This document shows, piece after piece, positions 39,825-48,421 of a stretch of DNA of 64,000 nucleotides. Source of the stretch: Halorhabdus tiamatea SARL4B (GTDB lineage Archaea; Halobacteriota; Halobacteria; Halobacteriales; Haloarculaceae). Position 1 is the first letter of the stretch; each line of letters begins with the position of its first letter. Location of the stretch: assembly GCF_000470655.1 (NCBI RefSeq), contig NC_021921.1:2480001-2544000 (forward strand). Reading direction: 5' to 3'. Both the position numbers and the translations under genes were made by a program. The notes under the pieces are model-generated. The model saw nothing but the letters and a program-made list of their open reading frames with translations, made no database searches and was not told the DNA's origin.

Positions 39825-40487
39825 ATGCCCTCGACGGTGGTACATCTGGCTCTCGCGGGGCTGATCGCGGCGGCGTTGCTCGGGCGAGCGTTCGACTGGC
39901 GTGCACTCGCCGTCGTGCTCGGGCTAGTGGTGGTCCCCGACCTCGATGCCTTTGCCGGCCTCGTCATTCCAGGCGGACACCGGGCACTCCTGCATACGCT
40001 GTTGTTCCCGGCCGCACTCGCCGTTCTGATTTACTACGACACCCGGATCCGTTCGACGTCCTGGCTTGCGGCCCGATTCGACGGGTACGGCCCCCGAGTC
40101 GCGTGGGTCGGAGTCCTGGCGATCGTCTTCGCGGGGATCGCCCCGGATCTGGTCGGGGCCGGCGCGAACATCCTCTACCCGATCCACGATCAGTTCTACG
40201 CGTTCAACGGGAAGCTCGAACTTTCGACCCAGCGCGGACTCGTCCAGACGTTCGTGGATCTCTCGCCGACAGCGACTGACGGTGGTGGGGCTGCGGTCGG
40301 ATCGACTGCTGACGTTCACGTCAGTTCGGGTGTCGACCCGACTCGTGGACCGGAATCCGCAGACGTCGACCGGGTTTTCCCGGTTGCCCGGTCGGGCACC
40401 CAACTCCTGCTCGTGGTCACCAGTCTCGTCGTCGTCGGCGTCCGGCTGGTCGAGTCTCGGCTGTCGGGGCGTCGGCCAGCCGAGTGA
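39825..40487 (+). CDS. Membrane-bound metal-dependent hydrolase (YdjM/DUF457-like)
   Basis: This 220-residue protein begins MPSTVVHLALAGLIAAALLG and has the histidine/aspartate pattern VVPDLDAFAGLVIPGGHRAL, then LHTLLFPA, typical of the YdjM/DUF457 inner-membrane hydrolase family. Four to five membrane helices are visible, with a soluble variable segment of about 60 residues before the last helix. The natural substrate is unknown. It is transcribed divergently from the HTH regulator. Confidence 0.85.
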   Translation: MPSTVVHLALAGLIAAALLGRAFDWRALAVVLGLVVVPDLDAFAGLVIPGGHRALLHTLLFPAALAVLIYYDTRIRSTSWLAARFDGYGPRVAWVGVLAIVFAGIAPDLVGAGANILYPIHDQFYAFNGKLELSTQRGLVQTFVDLSPTATDGGGAAVGSTADVHVSSGVDPTRGPESADVDRVFPVARSGTQLLLVVTSLVVVGVRLVESRLSGRRPAE

Positions 40488-40489
40488 CC

Positions 40490-41737
40490 TCACCCGCCGA
40501 AGTCACGCCAGCGCGTCAGTCGGACCGCAAGCGCTACGAAGACGACAGCCATCCCGCCAAGCATCGCGAACGCCGGCCACACTCCGTCAGTCGTGCCGAC
40601 GATCATGAGTCGGCGGAGTCCCCGGTGGAACTGATAGAGCGGCATGAGTCGGCCGATCGTCTGCAGCGTCTCGGGCATGATGTCGATCTCCCAGAACACG
40701 CCCGAGAGGAACATCATCGGGAATGCGATCGAGCCGCCGAGGCTGCTCGCCGCGTCTGGATTCGGCAGCAGACTCCCCAGGGTCATTCCAAGCGCGGAAA
40801 AGGCGATCGCCCCGAGCAAAACGAGCGCGATCGAAAGCGGGCCGGGAATCACGGTCACGCCGAACAGGACGGCCGCGACGACGAGCATCACCCCCGAAAG
40901 CAAGAGCGCGAGCAGCGACTGCTGGAGGACGTTCGCGACGATCCAGTCGCGCTTTCGCAGGGGCGTCGCCACGAGTCGCTTGAGTGTGCCGTCCTGATGG
41001 AACCCGGCGATGACGCCGGGCACGGTCATCACGCCGTTGATCAACACCAGCGTCGCGATGAACGCGGGGAGGTAGTAGTCCGTCGACGTCAGCCCCGCCG
41101 ACCCGATCGTTCCCGACTCGAGACTGACGGGCGGTTCCTCGACGCCGATCGACCGCTGGTTGAACTCGGCGACGACGGTCGAGAGGATGCCACGAACGAC
41201 GGCCGCAGACTGGTCGTCCGGCGGGGCGTAGAACTGTAGCCTCGCGCCGGTTGCGTTCGCGGGCACTTCCTGCTGGTCGGCCTGATCCAGCCCCGACTGG
41301 ACGGTGGCCCGCTCGCTTTCGTTCAGGTCGTCCTGAACACGCCTAACGGTGTCTCGGATGATGGCTATGCGAACTCGACCGCTCTGGGCGCGGACATCTT
41401 CGGCGAACCCTTCGGGGAGGACCAGCACGCGAGATCCGTCTCCGTCGCCCTCCTGACTCCACTCCGTCAGATTTCGATCGGCATCCAGGTGCCGGACGTT
41501 CAGCGGGTCGATCCCCTCCAGGTTCTCGACGAACGTCGCCGAGAGGTTCGTCGCCTCGCCGTCGGTCCCGACGTCCTGATTCTGGACGACGAGGCCGAAC
41601 GACGGCGCACTCGCCGCAAAGACCGTACTGAATATCATCAGCAGGATGATCGGGAACAGCACGACGAAAAAGACCGTCTCCCGCGAGCGCGACCAGTCGC
41701 GCAACAGCGCGCCAAGCAGGGCGGCGATCCGTCTCAT
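40490..41737 (-). CDS. ABC-2 type transporter permease
   Basis: The 415-residue permease has an N-terminal helix (VFFVVLFPIILLMIFSTVF), a large extracytoplasmic domain of about 170 residues, then five helices of the ABC-2 membrane core (TDYYLPAFIATLVLINGVMT, and AFSALGMTLGSLLPNPDAAS). It works with the ATPase encoded directly upstream; the genes overlap by four bases (ATGA at 41734-41737). The pair is of the drug- or lipid-export class; substrate unknown. It converges on the DUF457 gene with 2 bases between. Confidence 0.92.
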   Translation of the reverse strand: MRRIAALLGALLRDWSRSRETVFFVVLFPIILLMIFSTVFAASAPSFGLVVQNQDVGTDGEATNLSATFVENLEGIDPLNVRHLDADRNLTEWSQEGDGDGSRVLVLPEGFAEDVRAQSGRVRIAIIRDTVRRVQDDLNESERATVQSGLDQADQQEVPANATGARLQFYAPPDDQSAAVVRGILSTVVAEFNQRSIGVEEPPVSLESGTIGSAGLTSTDYYLPAFIATLVLINGVMTVPGVIAGFHQDGTLKRLVATPLRKRDWIVANVLQQSLLALLLSGVMLVVAAVLFGVTVIPGPLSIALVLLGAIAFSALGMTLGSLLPNPDAASSLGGSIAFPMMFLSGVFWEIDIMPETLQTIGRLMPLYQFHRGLRRLMIVGTTDGVWPAFAMLGGMAVVFVALAVRLTRWRDFGG

Positions 41738-42705
41738 TGTAGATCTCCCCGAGCGTCCGGTGTCCCACCGGCCAGTCGCAGGAACACGTCTTCCATCCCG
41801 GCGCTAATCAGGTCGATCGCCCGACCGTTCCCCTCCTGGTGGAGTCGGCTGTAGGTCTCCTGGGCGCGGTCGCGGTCCTCGAACAGCCCGACGAGATCGC
41901 CACTCTCGGTGTGATAGACCTCCGTTGCGGCGTCCTCGAGGATCGGTCTGACCGATTCGTCTGTCTCTGGCTCACTGTCAGTACCGCCTCGCCTGACGAC
42001 GACCTTGATCGCCCCGCCGTAGCGCTCGATCAGGTTCGGGACGGTGTCGATAGCCTCGATCCGCCCGTCGAGAAGAAGTGCGGCCCGGTCGGCGAGGCGT
42101 TCGACCTCTTCCATGTAGTGGGTCGTGAGGACGACTGTTGTCCCGTGATCCGCGAGCCCCTCGATCTGCTCCCAGGTCCTGCGGCGGGCGTCGGGATCGA
42201 GGCCGGTCGTCGGCTCGTCCAGAAAGAGCACCGTGGGATCGCTGACGAGCGCCATCGCCATCCCGGTTCGGCGCTTGAGTCCGCCCGACAGGGAGTCAAA
42301 CGGTGTTCCCGCCCATTCGGTGAGATCGAGTTCTTCGAGGATCGCGTCGACGGCGTGTCCCTCGTCGTACAGCCGCCGAACGAGCGCGACGTTCTCCCGG
42401 ACTGTGAGGCGATCGAACGTGTGAAACGACTGCGGGACGACGCCGATGTCGGCCTTTATGGCACGCGAGTCGGTGCGTAGATCTCGTCCCAGGACGGTCG
42501 CCGACCCCGCTGTCGGGGTCCGGAGACACTCGAGCATCTCGACCGTCGTGGTCTTGCCCGCGCCGTTAGGCCCGACCAGCGCGAAGACCTCCTCGGCCCG
42601 GATGTCGAAACTCACACCGTCGACGGCGACCGTCTCGCCGTAGGTCTTCCGAAGATCGGAGACCCGAACGACTCCCTCGTCTGCGTCCGATGGTGGGGAA
42701 CTCAT
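41734..42705 (-). CDS. ABC transporter ATP-binding protein
   Basis: The 323-residue ATPase has Walker A GPNGAGKTTT, signature LSGGLKRRTGMAMAL, Walker B VLFLDEPTTGLDPDARRR and the switch histidine in VLTTHYMEEVERL. A C-terminal regulatory extension follows. It powers the permease encoded downstream. The ATG at 42705 was chosen over 42732 because two tandem TATA-like strings lie just upstream, so a transcript would start inside the longer frame. Confidence 0.94.
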   Translation of the reverse strand: MSSPPSDADEGVVRVSDLRKTYGETVAVDGVSFDIRAEEVFALVGPNGAGKTTTVEMLECLRTPTAGSATVLGRDLRTDSRAIKADIGVVPQSFHTFDRLTVRENVALVRRLYDEGHAVDAILEELDLTEWAGTPFDSLSGGLKRRTGMAMALVSDPTVLFLDEPTTGLDPDARRRTWEQIEGLADHGTTVVLTTHYMEEVERLADRAALLLDGRIEAIDTVPNLIERYGGAIKVVVRRGGTDSEPETDESVRPILEDAATEVYHTESGDLVGLFEDRDRAQETYSRLHQEGNGRAIDLISAGMEDVFLRLAGGTPDARGDLQ

Positions 42706-42733
42706 TGATGGATATGCGACCTTCTGGCCCATG

Positions 42734-42759
42734 TTTAATAAAAGTGCATTTTAATAAAA
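42734..42759 (-). promoter_or_regulatory. Two tandem TATA-like boxes of the ABC exporter operon
   Basis: On the minus strand the strings tttattaaa (42734-42742) and ttttattaaa (42750-42759) are repeated with a 16-base period. The nearer one is about 33 bases upstream of the ATG at 42705. Duplicated boxes could give two start sites or be a regulator's direct repeat. The rest of this 300-base gap up to 43005 contains no gene that I can support. Confidence 0.5.
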
Positions 42760-42974
42760 GTATAGCAGAAATGAAGTTATCGCGTTCGAATCTCGGTGGT
42801 CACGCGGTGGGTCGAAGTGCCTTGGCTCGGTCCGATCGATATCGAGTCGTTGGTCTCGACGATTCACGACCTCCCTGTCGTCTCCGGGCGGTCGTAGTTC
42901 CCGCTCTTGCAGTCGGTATCGGCGGCTGCTTTTCCGACTGTCCAGCCGATCCAATCGGCGTCATCCACCGCCGC

Positions 42975-42983
42975 ATTTAATAC
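42975..42983 (+). promoter_or_regulatory. TATA box of the winged-helix regulator gene
   Basis: The string atttaatac is centred 27 bases before the ATG at 43006, the spacing expected for a leaderless archaeal transcript. Surrounding sequence is GC-rich, so the element stands out. Confidence 0.6.
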
Positions 42984-43005
42984 AGGCTATCACGAAAAAT
43001 AACTC

Positions 43006-43539
43006 ATGTCATCGATCGAACTCACGCCGAGTCAGCAAAACATCTTGCAGGAACTCGTCAACCTCTATCGCGATTCGGAAAGTGCGGTAAAGGGCGAGGA
43101 GATCGCGGAGCGAGTCAACCGTAACCCGGGCACGATTCGCAACCAGATGCAGAGTCTGAAAGCCCTCCAGCTCGTCGAGGGGGTTCCCGGACCAAAAGGT
43201 GGGTACAAACCGACGGCGAACGCCTACGACGCCCTCCAGATCCAGGACATGGATCACGCCGCGGAGGTCCCGCTGTTTCACAACGGCGAGGAGATCGAGG
43301 AGGCCAACGTCGCCGAGATCAACCTCGCGAGCGTCCATCACCCGCAGAACTGTCGTGCGGAGGTCACGCTCCAGGGCTCGCTCGCCGACTACGACGAGGG
43401 CGACAGCGTCACGGTCGGCCCGACGCCGCTGTCGAAACTTCAGATTGTCGGCACGCTCGACGGCAAGGACGACACCTCGAACAAACTCATTCTGACGATC
43501 GACGACATGGTCGCGCCGGCCGAAGCGCCCGAACACTGA
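43006..43539 (+). CDS. Winged-helix transcriptional regulator with C-terminal sensor
   Basis: The 177-residue protein starts with a winged helix-turn-helix: LTPSQQNILQELVNLYRDSE, then GEEIAERVNRNPGTIRNQMQ and SLKALQLVEGVPGPKGGYKP. The C-terminal 90 residues form a beta-rich domain (RAEVTLQGSLADYDEGDSVT, then VGPTPLSKLQIVG) that is conserved in archaeal regulators annotated as Rrf2- or TrmB-like. No cysteine cluster for an Fe-S centre is present. The target genes are unknown. Confidence 0.82.
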   Translation: MSSIELTPSQQNILQELVNLYRDSESAVKGEEIAERVNRNPGTIRNQMQSLKALQLVEGVPGPKGGYKPTANAYDALQIQDMDHAAEVPLFHNGEEIEEANVAEINLASVHHPQNCRAEVTLQGSLADYDEGDSVTVGPTPLSKLQIVGTLDGKDDTSNKLILTIDDMVAPAEAPEH

Positions 43540-43662
43540 CGCCGTTTTCTGCGTTCCCTGTCGTTGGCCTCGCTGTCGACGTGAACCGTGTGCTACGGTC
43601 CCATGCACCGCCGATCGGGTGATTTCAAAGGGTTTGTAACCGGGCCTCGCTGACGAGCGAGT

Positions 43663-44826
43663 ATGACTGAGTCGGTGGTCGTTCTCGGTTCCGGGTACGC
43701 CGGCGTGGGCGCGATTCAGCGCCTCGAGTCGGCGCTCGGAGACCGGGCCGACCTCACGTGGGTGTCCGATCGACCGTATCACCTCGTCCTCCACGAAGTT
43801 CATCGCTGTATTCGCGAACCCACCGTCGAGGAGCACGTCACGATTCCGATCGAGGAACTCAAATCGCCGTCTACCACGTTCGTCGAAGGCCACGTCGAAA
43901 CGATCGACGTCGACGATCGGTCCGTCGAACTCGCCGACAGCGAGCCGATCGAGTACGATTATCTGCTGGTAGCCATCGGCAGTCGAACGGCGTTCTTCCG
44001 CATCGACGGCCTCGAAGCACACGCGCTGACACTCAAGGGCCTGGATGACGCGCTCGCGATCCACGACGCGGTCGAATCGGCTGCCGAGACCGCATCCACA
44101 GCTGATCCGGCGCGGGTTGTCGTCGGCGGGGCCGGCCAGACCGGCGTCCAGGTCGCCGGTGAGGTGGCCGCCTATCGCGAGGAGACGTCCTCGCCGATCG
44201 AAGTCGTGCTGGTCGAGGGACTCGAGTCGGTCCTGCCGGGGGAAAACCGGTCGTTCCAGTCGGTGATCCGCGAGCGCCTCGAGGAGCGTTCGATCGATCT
44301 CCGGACGGGCAACTTCGTGAGCAAAGTCGACGACGAACGGGTCTACTTCGACGACGGTGACGACCTCGCTTACGACGTCCTCGTCTGGACCGGCGGGATC
44401 ACCGGACAGAGCGCGATGGCCGACGTTCGAGTCGGGAAGGACCACAGGAGCAACCGGCTCAAAACCGCGACGACGTTCCAGACGGACGACGAGCGGGTCT
44501 TCGCGCTGGGGGACGCGGCCTTGGTCGACCAGCCGGGCGAGGAGCCGGCACCACCCAACGCACAGGCTGCCTGGCAGGCGGCCGACGTCGCCGCCGAAAA
44601 CATCGCCCGGTCGATCCGCGGGCAACCACTCTCGGAGTGGCGCTACGAGAACAAGGGAACAGTCGTCTCCGTCGGTGACGAAGCGGTCGCCACCGACGTG
44701 ATGTACAGTCCCGTCGAGACGTTCAACGGGATGGCAGCCGAACTCCTGAAGAAAGTGATCGCAACCCGCTGGATTGCCGACGTGTCCTCGATTTCCCGGG
44801 CCGTTTCGGCCTGGTCCGAGATGTAA
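43663..44826 (+). CDS. NADH dehydrogenase-like FAD oxidoreductase
   Basis: The 387-residue flavoprotein has the FAD dinucleotide fold VVVLGSGYAGVGAIQRLESA, the second nucleotide fold VVVGGAGQTGVQVAGEVAAY, and the flavin-contact motif VFALGDAALVDQPGEEPAPP, then NAQAAWQAAD. This is the arrangement of type 2 NADH dehydrogenases and sulfide:quinone reductase relatives. Catalytic cysteines of sulfide:quinone reductases are absent. It is likely a membrane-associated NAD(P)H:quinone oxidoreductase. A small membrane protein gene converges on it. Confidence 0.9.
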   Translation: MTESVVVLGSGYAGVGAIQRLESALGDRADLTWVSDRPYHLVLHEVHRCIREPTVEEHVTIPIEELKSPSTTFVEGHVETIDVDDRSVELADSEPIEYDYLLVAIGSRTAFFRIDGLEAHALTLKGLDDALAIHDAVESAAETASTADPARVVVGGAGQTGVQVAGEVAAYREETSSPIEVVLVEGLESVLPGENRSFQSVIRERLEERSIDLRTGNFVSKVDDERVYFDDGDDLAYDVLVWTGGITGQSAMADVRVGKDHRSNRLKTATTFQTDDERVFALGDAALVDQPGEEPAPPNAQAAWQAADVAAENIARSIRGQPLSEWRYENKGTVVSVGDEAVATDVMYSPVETFNGMAAELLKKVIATRWIADVSSISRAVSAWSEM

Positions 44827-44895
44827 TTCTGGCGTGGCCGTCCCGTACGAATCAGTCTCCGTCGGAGTAATCAGCCATTTCGATACGTCTCGGCG

Positions 44896-45069
44896 TTAGG
44901 CTTCGGTCGTCCGATCGTAGGCGTCTTTCAGCGATCCCAGGAACCGGTGGTACGGGAACCCGACGCCGATCCGACGGGCGACGAGCGCGACTGGCAACAG
45001 CATGATCCCGACGAGCAGCGTCACCTGGTACACCACGGCCAGGCCGACTCGTTGCAGGTGCGTTTCCAT
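44896..45069 (-). CDS. Small membrane protein (57 aa)
   Basis: The frame encodes METHLQRVGLAVVYQVTLLV, then GIMLLPVALVARRIGVGFPY and HRFLGSLKDAYDRTTEA. One hydrophobic helix of about 25 residues is followed by a positively charged amphipathic tail. Codon use is typical, and a promoter (45101-45108) lies in the right place, so it is likely real. Similar tiny membrane proteins with an unknown-function (DUF7535-like) label occur in haloarchaea. It may associate with the neighbouring flavoprotein; that is inference. Confidence 0.8.
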   Translation of the reverse strand: METHLQRVGLAVVYQVTLLVGIMLLPVALVARRIGVGFPYHRFLGSLKDAYDRTTEA

Positions 45070-45100
45070 TGGTCCTCATCTGAGCCTCGCCCGTGACAAG

Positions 45101-45108
45101 TATATAAG
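45101..45108 (-). promoter_or_regulatory. TATA box of the small membrane protein gene
   Basis: The minus strand reads cttatata about 35 bases before the ATG at 45069, which would give a transcript with a leader of about 9 bases. The remaining 45110-45370 gap is AT-richer than average and has one weak hairpin (cgcca-ttat-tggcg near 45270), but no convincing gene. Confidence 0.55.
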
Positions 45109-45370
45109 TGTTATTGATATGTGGATTATGAATGGGTAGATTATTATAATTCGATACGCTCCTGTCGGGCGGTTCAACCTGGGTTGTACTATACTCAACG
45201 AGACAGGATATTGGCGGGCCCGAAACATACGAGGCTCGTTGGGTCGAGGCGACGTAGCCATAAGTTATCGCCATTATTGGCGTGACGTGCGCAGGTGGCT
45301 GTCTCAATTTCGAGCGGAGCGACATCGGGAAATCAAAACACACGAGTAGGCCCGCGGGTAGAGTGCAACT

Positions 45371-45745
45371 ATGAACTACCTCGTGGCGATGGAAGCAGCC
45401 TGGCTGGTTCGTGACGTAGAGAACATCGACGATGCGATCGGCGTCGCCGTTAGCGAGGCTGGCAAGCGCCTCAACGACCAGGACATGGACTACGTCGAGG
45501 TCGAAGTCGGTGCCACGACCTGTCCCGCGTGCGGTGAACCGTTCGACTCGGCCTTCATCGCAGCCGACACCGCACTGGTGGGTCTCGTCCTGGAGATGAA
45601 GGTGTTCAACGCAGAGAGCGTCGAACACGCCCAGCGGATCGCGAAAAGTGAGATCGGCGGCGCGCTGCGGGACGTCCCGCTGAAGATCGTCGAGACGATC
45701 GAGTACGCCGAGGACGAGGAGCCGCCGACCGAACCCAGCGAGTGA
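45371..45745 (+). CDS. DUF555 (UPF0212) protein
   Basis: This 124-residue protein has the UPF0212/DUF555 pattern: [20 protein letters not shown], the zinc-like pair [12 protein letters not shown], and the C-terminal [20 protein letters not shown]. The family is archaeal and uncharacterised. It lies upstream of an HTH-CBS regulator on the same strand. Confidence 0.92.
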   Translation: MNYLVAMEAAWLVRDVENIDDAIGVAVSEAGKRLNDQDMDYVEVEVGATTCPACGEPFDSAFIAADTALVGLVLEMKVFNAESVEHAQRIAKSEIGGALRDVPLKIVETIEYAEDEEPPTEPSE

Positions 45746-45804
45746 CGTCCGTCGGGTGAGTTCCGGATTCGGGTCGTGGCCAGTTGACCTCGAGAGCCGG
45801 TGGC

Positions 45805-45815
45805 TTTTTGTATTA
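45805..45815 (+). promoter_or_regulatory. TATA box of the HTH-CBS gene
   Basis: The string tttttgtatta lies 20-30 bases before the ATG at 45835 in otherwise GC-rich sequence, the expected position for a leaderless archaeal message. Confidence 0.6.
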
Positions 45816-45834
45816 CCTATGGTTATCGCGTCGT

Positions 45835-46377
45835 ATGGAACTGCCGACTCCAGCGGACTTACGCGAGCGCCGGACGGGCCTCGGACTCACCCAGAGCGAA
45901 CTCGCCGATCGCGCGGACGTCTCCCAGCCGCTGATCGCCAGAATCGAGGGTGGCGACGTCGATCCGCGACTCTCGACGCTCCGACGGATCGTCAACGCGC
46001 TTCAGGAGGCCGAAGGTGGGATCCTCCGGGCGGCGGACCTGATGAACAGCCCGATCGTCAGCGTCGCGCCCGACGACAGCGTCCGGGAAGCCAAACAGCT
46101 GATGGACCGTGAGGGCTACTCGCAGGTTCCGGTCATCCGCAACGGGCGGCCGGACGGTCTCATCGGGAACTCGGACATCCGCCAGCGCCAGGGGGACAAC
46201 GTCGGGGAACTCCCCGTCGCCGAGGTGATGCACGAGTCGATCACGACCGTCGAACCGGACGCGACCTTAGAGGAGATCGACGCGTACCTCGATCACCACG
46301 ACGCCGTCCTCGTGGTCGAAGGCGGCGAGACCGTCGGCATCATCACCGACGCCGACATCGCTGCCAACGTGAGCTAA
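45835..46377 (+). CDS. XRE-HTH plus CBS-pair regulator
   Basis: The 180-residue protein joins a Cro/C1 helix-turn-helix (GLGLTQSELADRADVSQPLI, then ARIEGGDVDPRLSTLRRIV) to a tandem CBS pair (MNSPIVSVAPDDSVREAKQL, and VMHESITTVEPDATLEEIDA). CBS pairs usually bind adenosine nucleotides, so this is probably an energy- or nucleotide-sensing transcription regulator, as known for related archaeal proteins. The ATG at 45835 fits the promoter; upstream in-frame sequence includes the TATA box. Confidence 0.93.
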   Translation: MELPTPADLRERRTGLGLTQSELADRADVSQPLIARIEGGDVDPRLSTLRRIVNALQEAEGGILRAADLMNSPIVSVAPDDSVREAKQLMDREGYSQVPVIRNGRPDGLIGNSDIRQRQGDNVGELPVAEVMHESITTVEPDATLEEIDAYLDHHDAVLVVEGGETVGIITDADIAANVS

Positions 46378-46494
46378 TCTGTGTCGGTTTGAGCCAGTTG
46401 TCGACTCCCCTCGGGTTGGTTTTCGGGTTTCCTTGCTGAGTCTGGCCGCTTCCAGAGAAAGCGTTAAGTATTACCATGTCTTTTGTTAGCGTGG

Positions 46495-46603
46495 AACCGC
46501 GCCGGGTGGTTCCCGACGGGAACGACCGTCGTGAACGTCCGGGAGACGCACCGTGCGCAAACGACGATTGCCTCCGCCGATTATTCGGCGGAGTTTCCGT
46601 TTT
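46495..46603 (+). ncRNA. Candidate structured RNA ending in a terminator-like hairpin
   Basis: A TATA-like ttaagtatta (46464-46473) would start a transcript near 46495. The next 110 bases contain several short stems: gttccc-gac-gggaac at 46509-46523 (extended by ggt/acc), cgtcgt/acgacg at 46527-46532 and 46561-46566 enclosing cgtc/gacg and cgca/tgcg, and a perfect 9-bp stem ctccgccga/tcggcggag at 46572-46593 followed by tttccgtttt. No coding frame fits. It could be a small RNA or an attenuator for the downstream dinB. No known RNA family is recognised. Confidence 0.4.
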
Positions 46604-46653
46604 CACTCACTCAACAGTCTCGACTGTCGATCTGCCGGTGTGAGAACGTTCGT

Positions 46654-47910
46654 ATGGCTCCGGGACCAACCGTGGGTATGGCCAGGCCCGGCCGGTTGCC
46701 GGTCGAGTCCACTGGAGAGGACCGACTCGTCCTCCACGTCGACATGGACTGTTTCTATGCGGCCTGCGAGCGACGCCGCGAACCCGAGCTCCGGGGCGAA
46801 CCGGTGATCGTTGGGATGGGATACGAGCCGGGGGAGACGTCGGGCGCAGTGGCGACCGCGAGCTACGAGGCACGCGCACACGGCGTCGAGAGTGCTCAAT
46901 CGATCGAGCGGGCGCTCGAACTCCTGGCCCGACGCGAGACTGCAGACCCTGACGCCGAGCCGACCGCCTACTACCGCCCCGTCGATATGTCCTACTACGA
47001 GGACGTCAGCGAACAGGTCCGGTCCGTCCTCTCGGCATACGCAGATGTCGTGCGCGCTGTCAGCATCGACGAAGCGTACCTCGACGTAACCGAACGGACC
47101 GATTGGGAGTCGGTCGAAAACTTCGCTGCCGATCTGAAAGACGAGATCGCTGAAACAGTTGGCGTCGAGGCGAGCGTCGGCGTCGCGCCGACGATGAGCG
47201 CCGCGAAGATCGCGAGCGACCACGACAAGCCTGACGGACTCACGGTCATTGAACCAGGTAACGTCCGGTCGTTTCTGGCCCCCCTCGACGTCGAGGATAT
47301 CCACGAAGTCGGTCCGAAGACGGCCGCAGAACTCGCCGAGATGGGGATCGAGACGGCGAGCGATCTCGCGGCGGCCGATCCGGCGGCGCTCACCGATCGC
47401 TTCGGCGAACGCGGCCGGTCGATCTACCGGTACGCTCGCGGCGAGGACGACCGCGAGGTGACGCCGGTCGGAAAGCCCAAGAGTCTCTCCCGGGAGACCT
47501 CGTTGCCGGCTGCCCAAGGGGATAGGGAGACCGTCCGCGAGCAGGTGCGCACGCTCGCCGAAGCGGTGGCCGATAGAGCGAATCGTCGCGACGCGCTCTA
47601 TCGGACGATCGGGATCAAGGTCGTCACCCCGCCCTTCGATATCCACACCCGCGAACGATCGCTGTCTGGCCCGGTCGACCGACCCGCCCTCGTTCGCTCC
47701 GTCGCGCTCGATCTCCTCACGGAGTTCGCCGACTGCGAGGTTCGGAAGGTCGGCGTGTTCGTCTCCGGGCTCTCCTTTTCGGCGGGCGATCAGGCCAGTC
47801 TCGGTGAGTGGGACGACGGAGGCGACGGTACGGGGGCGCGGTCGGACTCTCGACCGCCCGCCGACAGCCCCCGACTGTCCGGCCAGACGACGCTTGCGGA
47901 CTTCCAGTGA
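46654..47910 (+). CDS. dinB: DNA polymerase IV (Y-family)
   Basis: This translesion polymerase has about 418 residues. Catalytic motifs are VLHVDMDCFYAACERRREPE and AVSIDEAYLDVT. The thumb with DIHEVGPKTAAELAEMGIET and the little-finger domain follow. The C-terminus ends QTTLADFQ, a PCNA-binding (PIP-like) motif that recruits it to the clamp. The start could be ATG at 46654 or 46678 (MARPGRLPVE); upstream in-frame sequence to 46483 covers a candidate RNA and is unlikely to be coding. Confidence 0.94.
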   Translation: MAPGPTVGMARPGRLPVESTGEDRLVLHVDMDCFYAACERRREPELRGEPVIVGMGYEPGETSGAVATASYEARAHGVESAQSIERALELLARRETADPDAEPTAYYRPVDMSYYEDVSEQVRSVLSAYADVVRAVSIDEAYLDVTERTDWESVENFAADLKDEIAETVGVEASVGVAPTMSAAKIASDHDKPDGLTVIEPGNVRSFLAPLDVEDIHEVGPKTAAELAEMGIETASDLAAADPAALTDRFGERGRSIYRYARGEDDREVTPVGKPKSLSRETSLPAAQGDRETVREQVRTLAEAVADRANRRDALYRTIGIKVVTPPFDIHTRERSLSGPVDRPALVRSVALDLLTEFADCEVRKVGVFVSGLSFSAGDQASLGEWDDGGDGTGARSDSRPPADSPRLSGQTTLADFQ

Positions 47911-47917
47911 GTCGGGC

Positions 47918-48271
47918 TCACTCCAGGCCGCTGTCGAGGTTCTCCAGCAGTTTCCCGGCGAACAACCCGAGCCGTGGCGAAATGGCGTCGGGATCGTCCG
48001 AGGGAGCCTCGACAGGATGGGTCGCGAGCGCGCGGACGAACTGCTCGCCGTGGGTCATCGCGGCCATCATGTCGACGACGTCGACGGTCAGTCCCTCGTC
48101 GGAGGTGTCCATCTCCGGGTGGCGCTCTTTTTCCTCGGGCGTGTAGGCGATGGTCCAGGACGGCCCGCCGACCAGATCGAGGACGGCATCGACGCCGCCG
48201 ACTTCGACGCGATCGCCGTCGCTGGCGACGTAGACGGTCCCGTTCTCGACGATCGTCTCGTACCGGGCCAT
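47918..48271 (-). CDS. Conserved haloarchaeal hypothetical protein
   Basis: The 117-residue product begins MARYETIVENGTVYVASDGD and has an acidic middle (GPSWTIAYTPEEKERHPEMD). Its C-terminal part is helical (VDMMAAMTHGEQFVRALATH). No domain is recognised. It converges on dinB, with 7 bases between the stop codons, and is divergent from the HerA-like gene. The ATG is preceded by a weakly AT-rich stretch (tatataccc near 48309-48318), where a promoter is likely. Confidence 0.7.
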   Translation of the reverse strand: MARYETIVENGTVYVASDGDRVEVGGVDAVLDLVGGPSWTIAYTPEEKERHPEMDTSDEGLTVDVVDMMAAMTHGEQFVRALATHPVEAPSDDPDAISPRLGLFAGKLLENLDSGLE

Positions 48272-48421
48272 TGCTGGCGGTCTTCTCCCTGAAATGAGGG
48301 CCTACTCGGATATATACCCTCACGTCCAGTCCCGCAGAAATACTTTCGCGCGGCGCTCGCGTCGGACCCGCGTCTGACGATGAATTATGGGTGTCGAGGT
48401 CATCGATTAGAAAAGAAACGT

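Noticed and set aside
42778-42800. T-arm-like string gttcgaatctc suggesting a tRNA
   Set aside because: The flanking bases do not form a T-stem, anticodon arm or acceptor stem.
44852-45628. 258-residue minus-strand open frame across the DUF555 promoter region
   Set aside because: It covers an AT-rich intergenic region and the antisense of DUF555, and its product has mixed, non-haloarchaeal composition.
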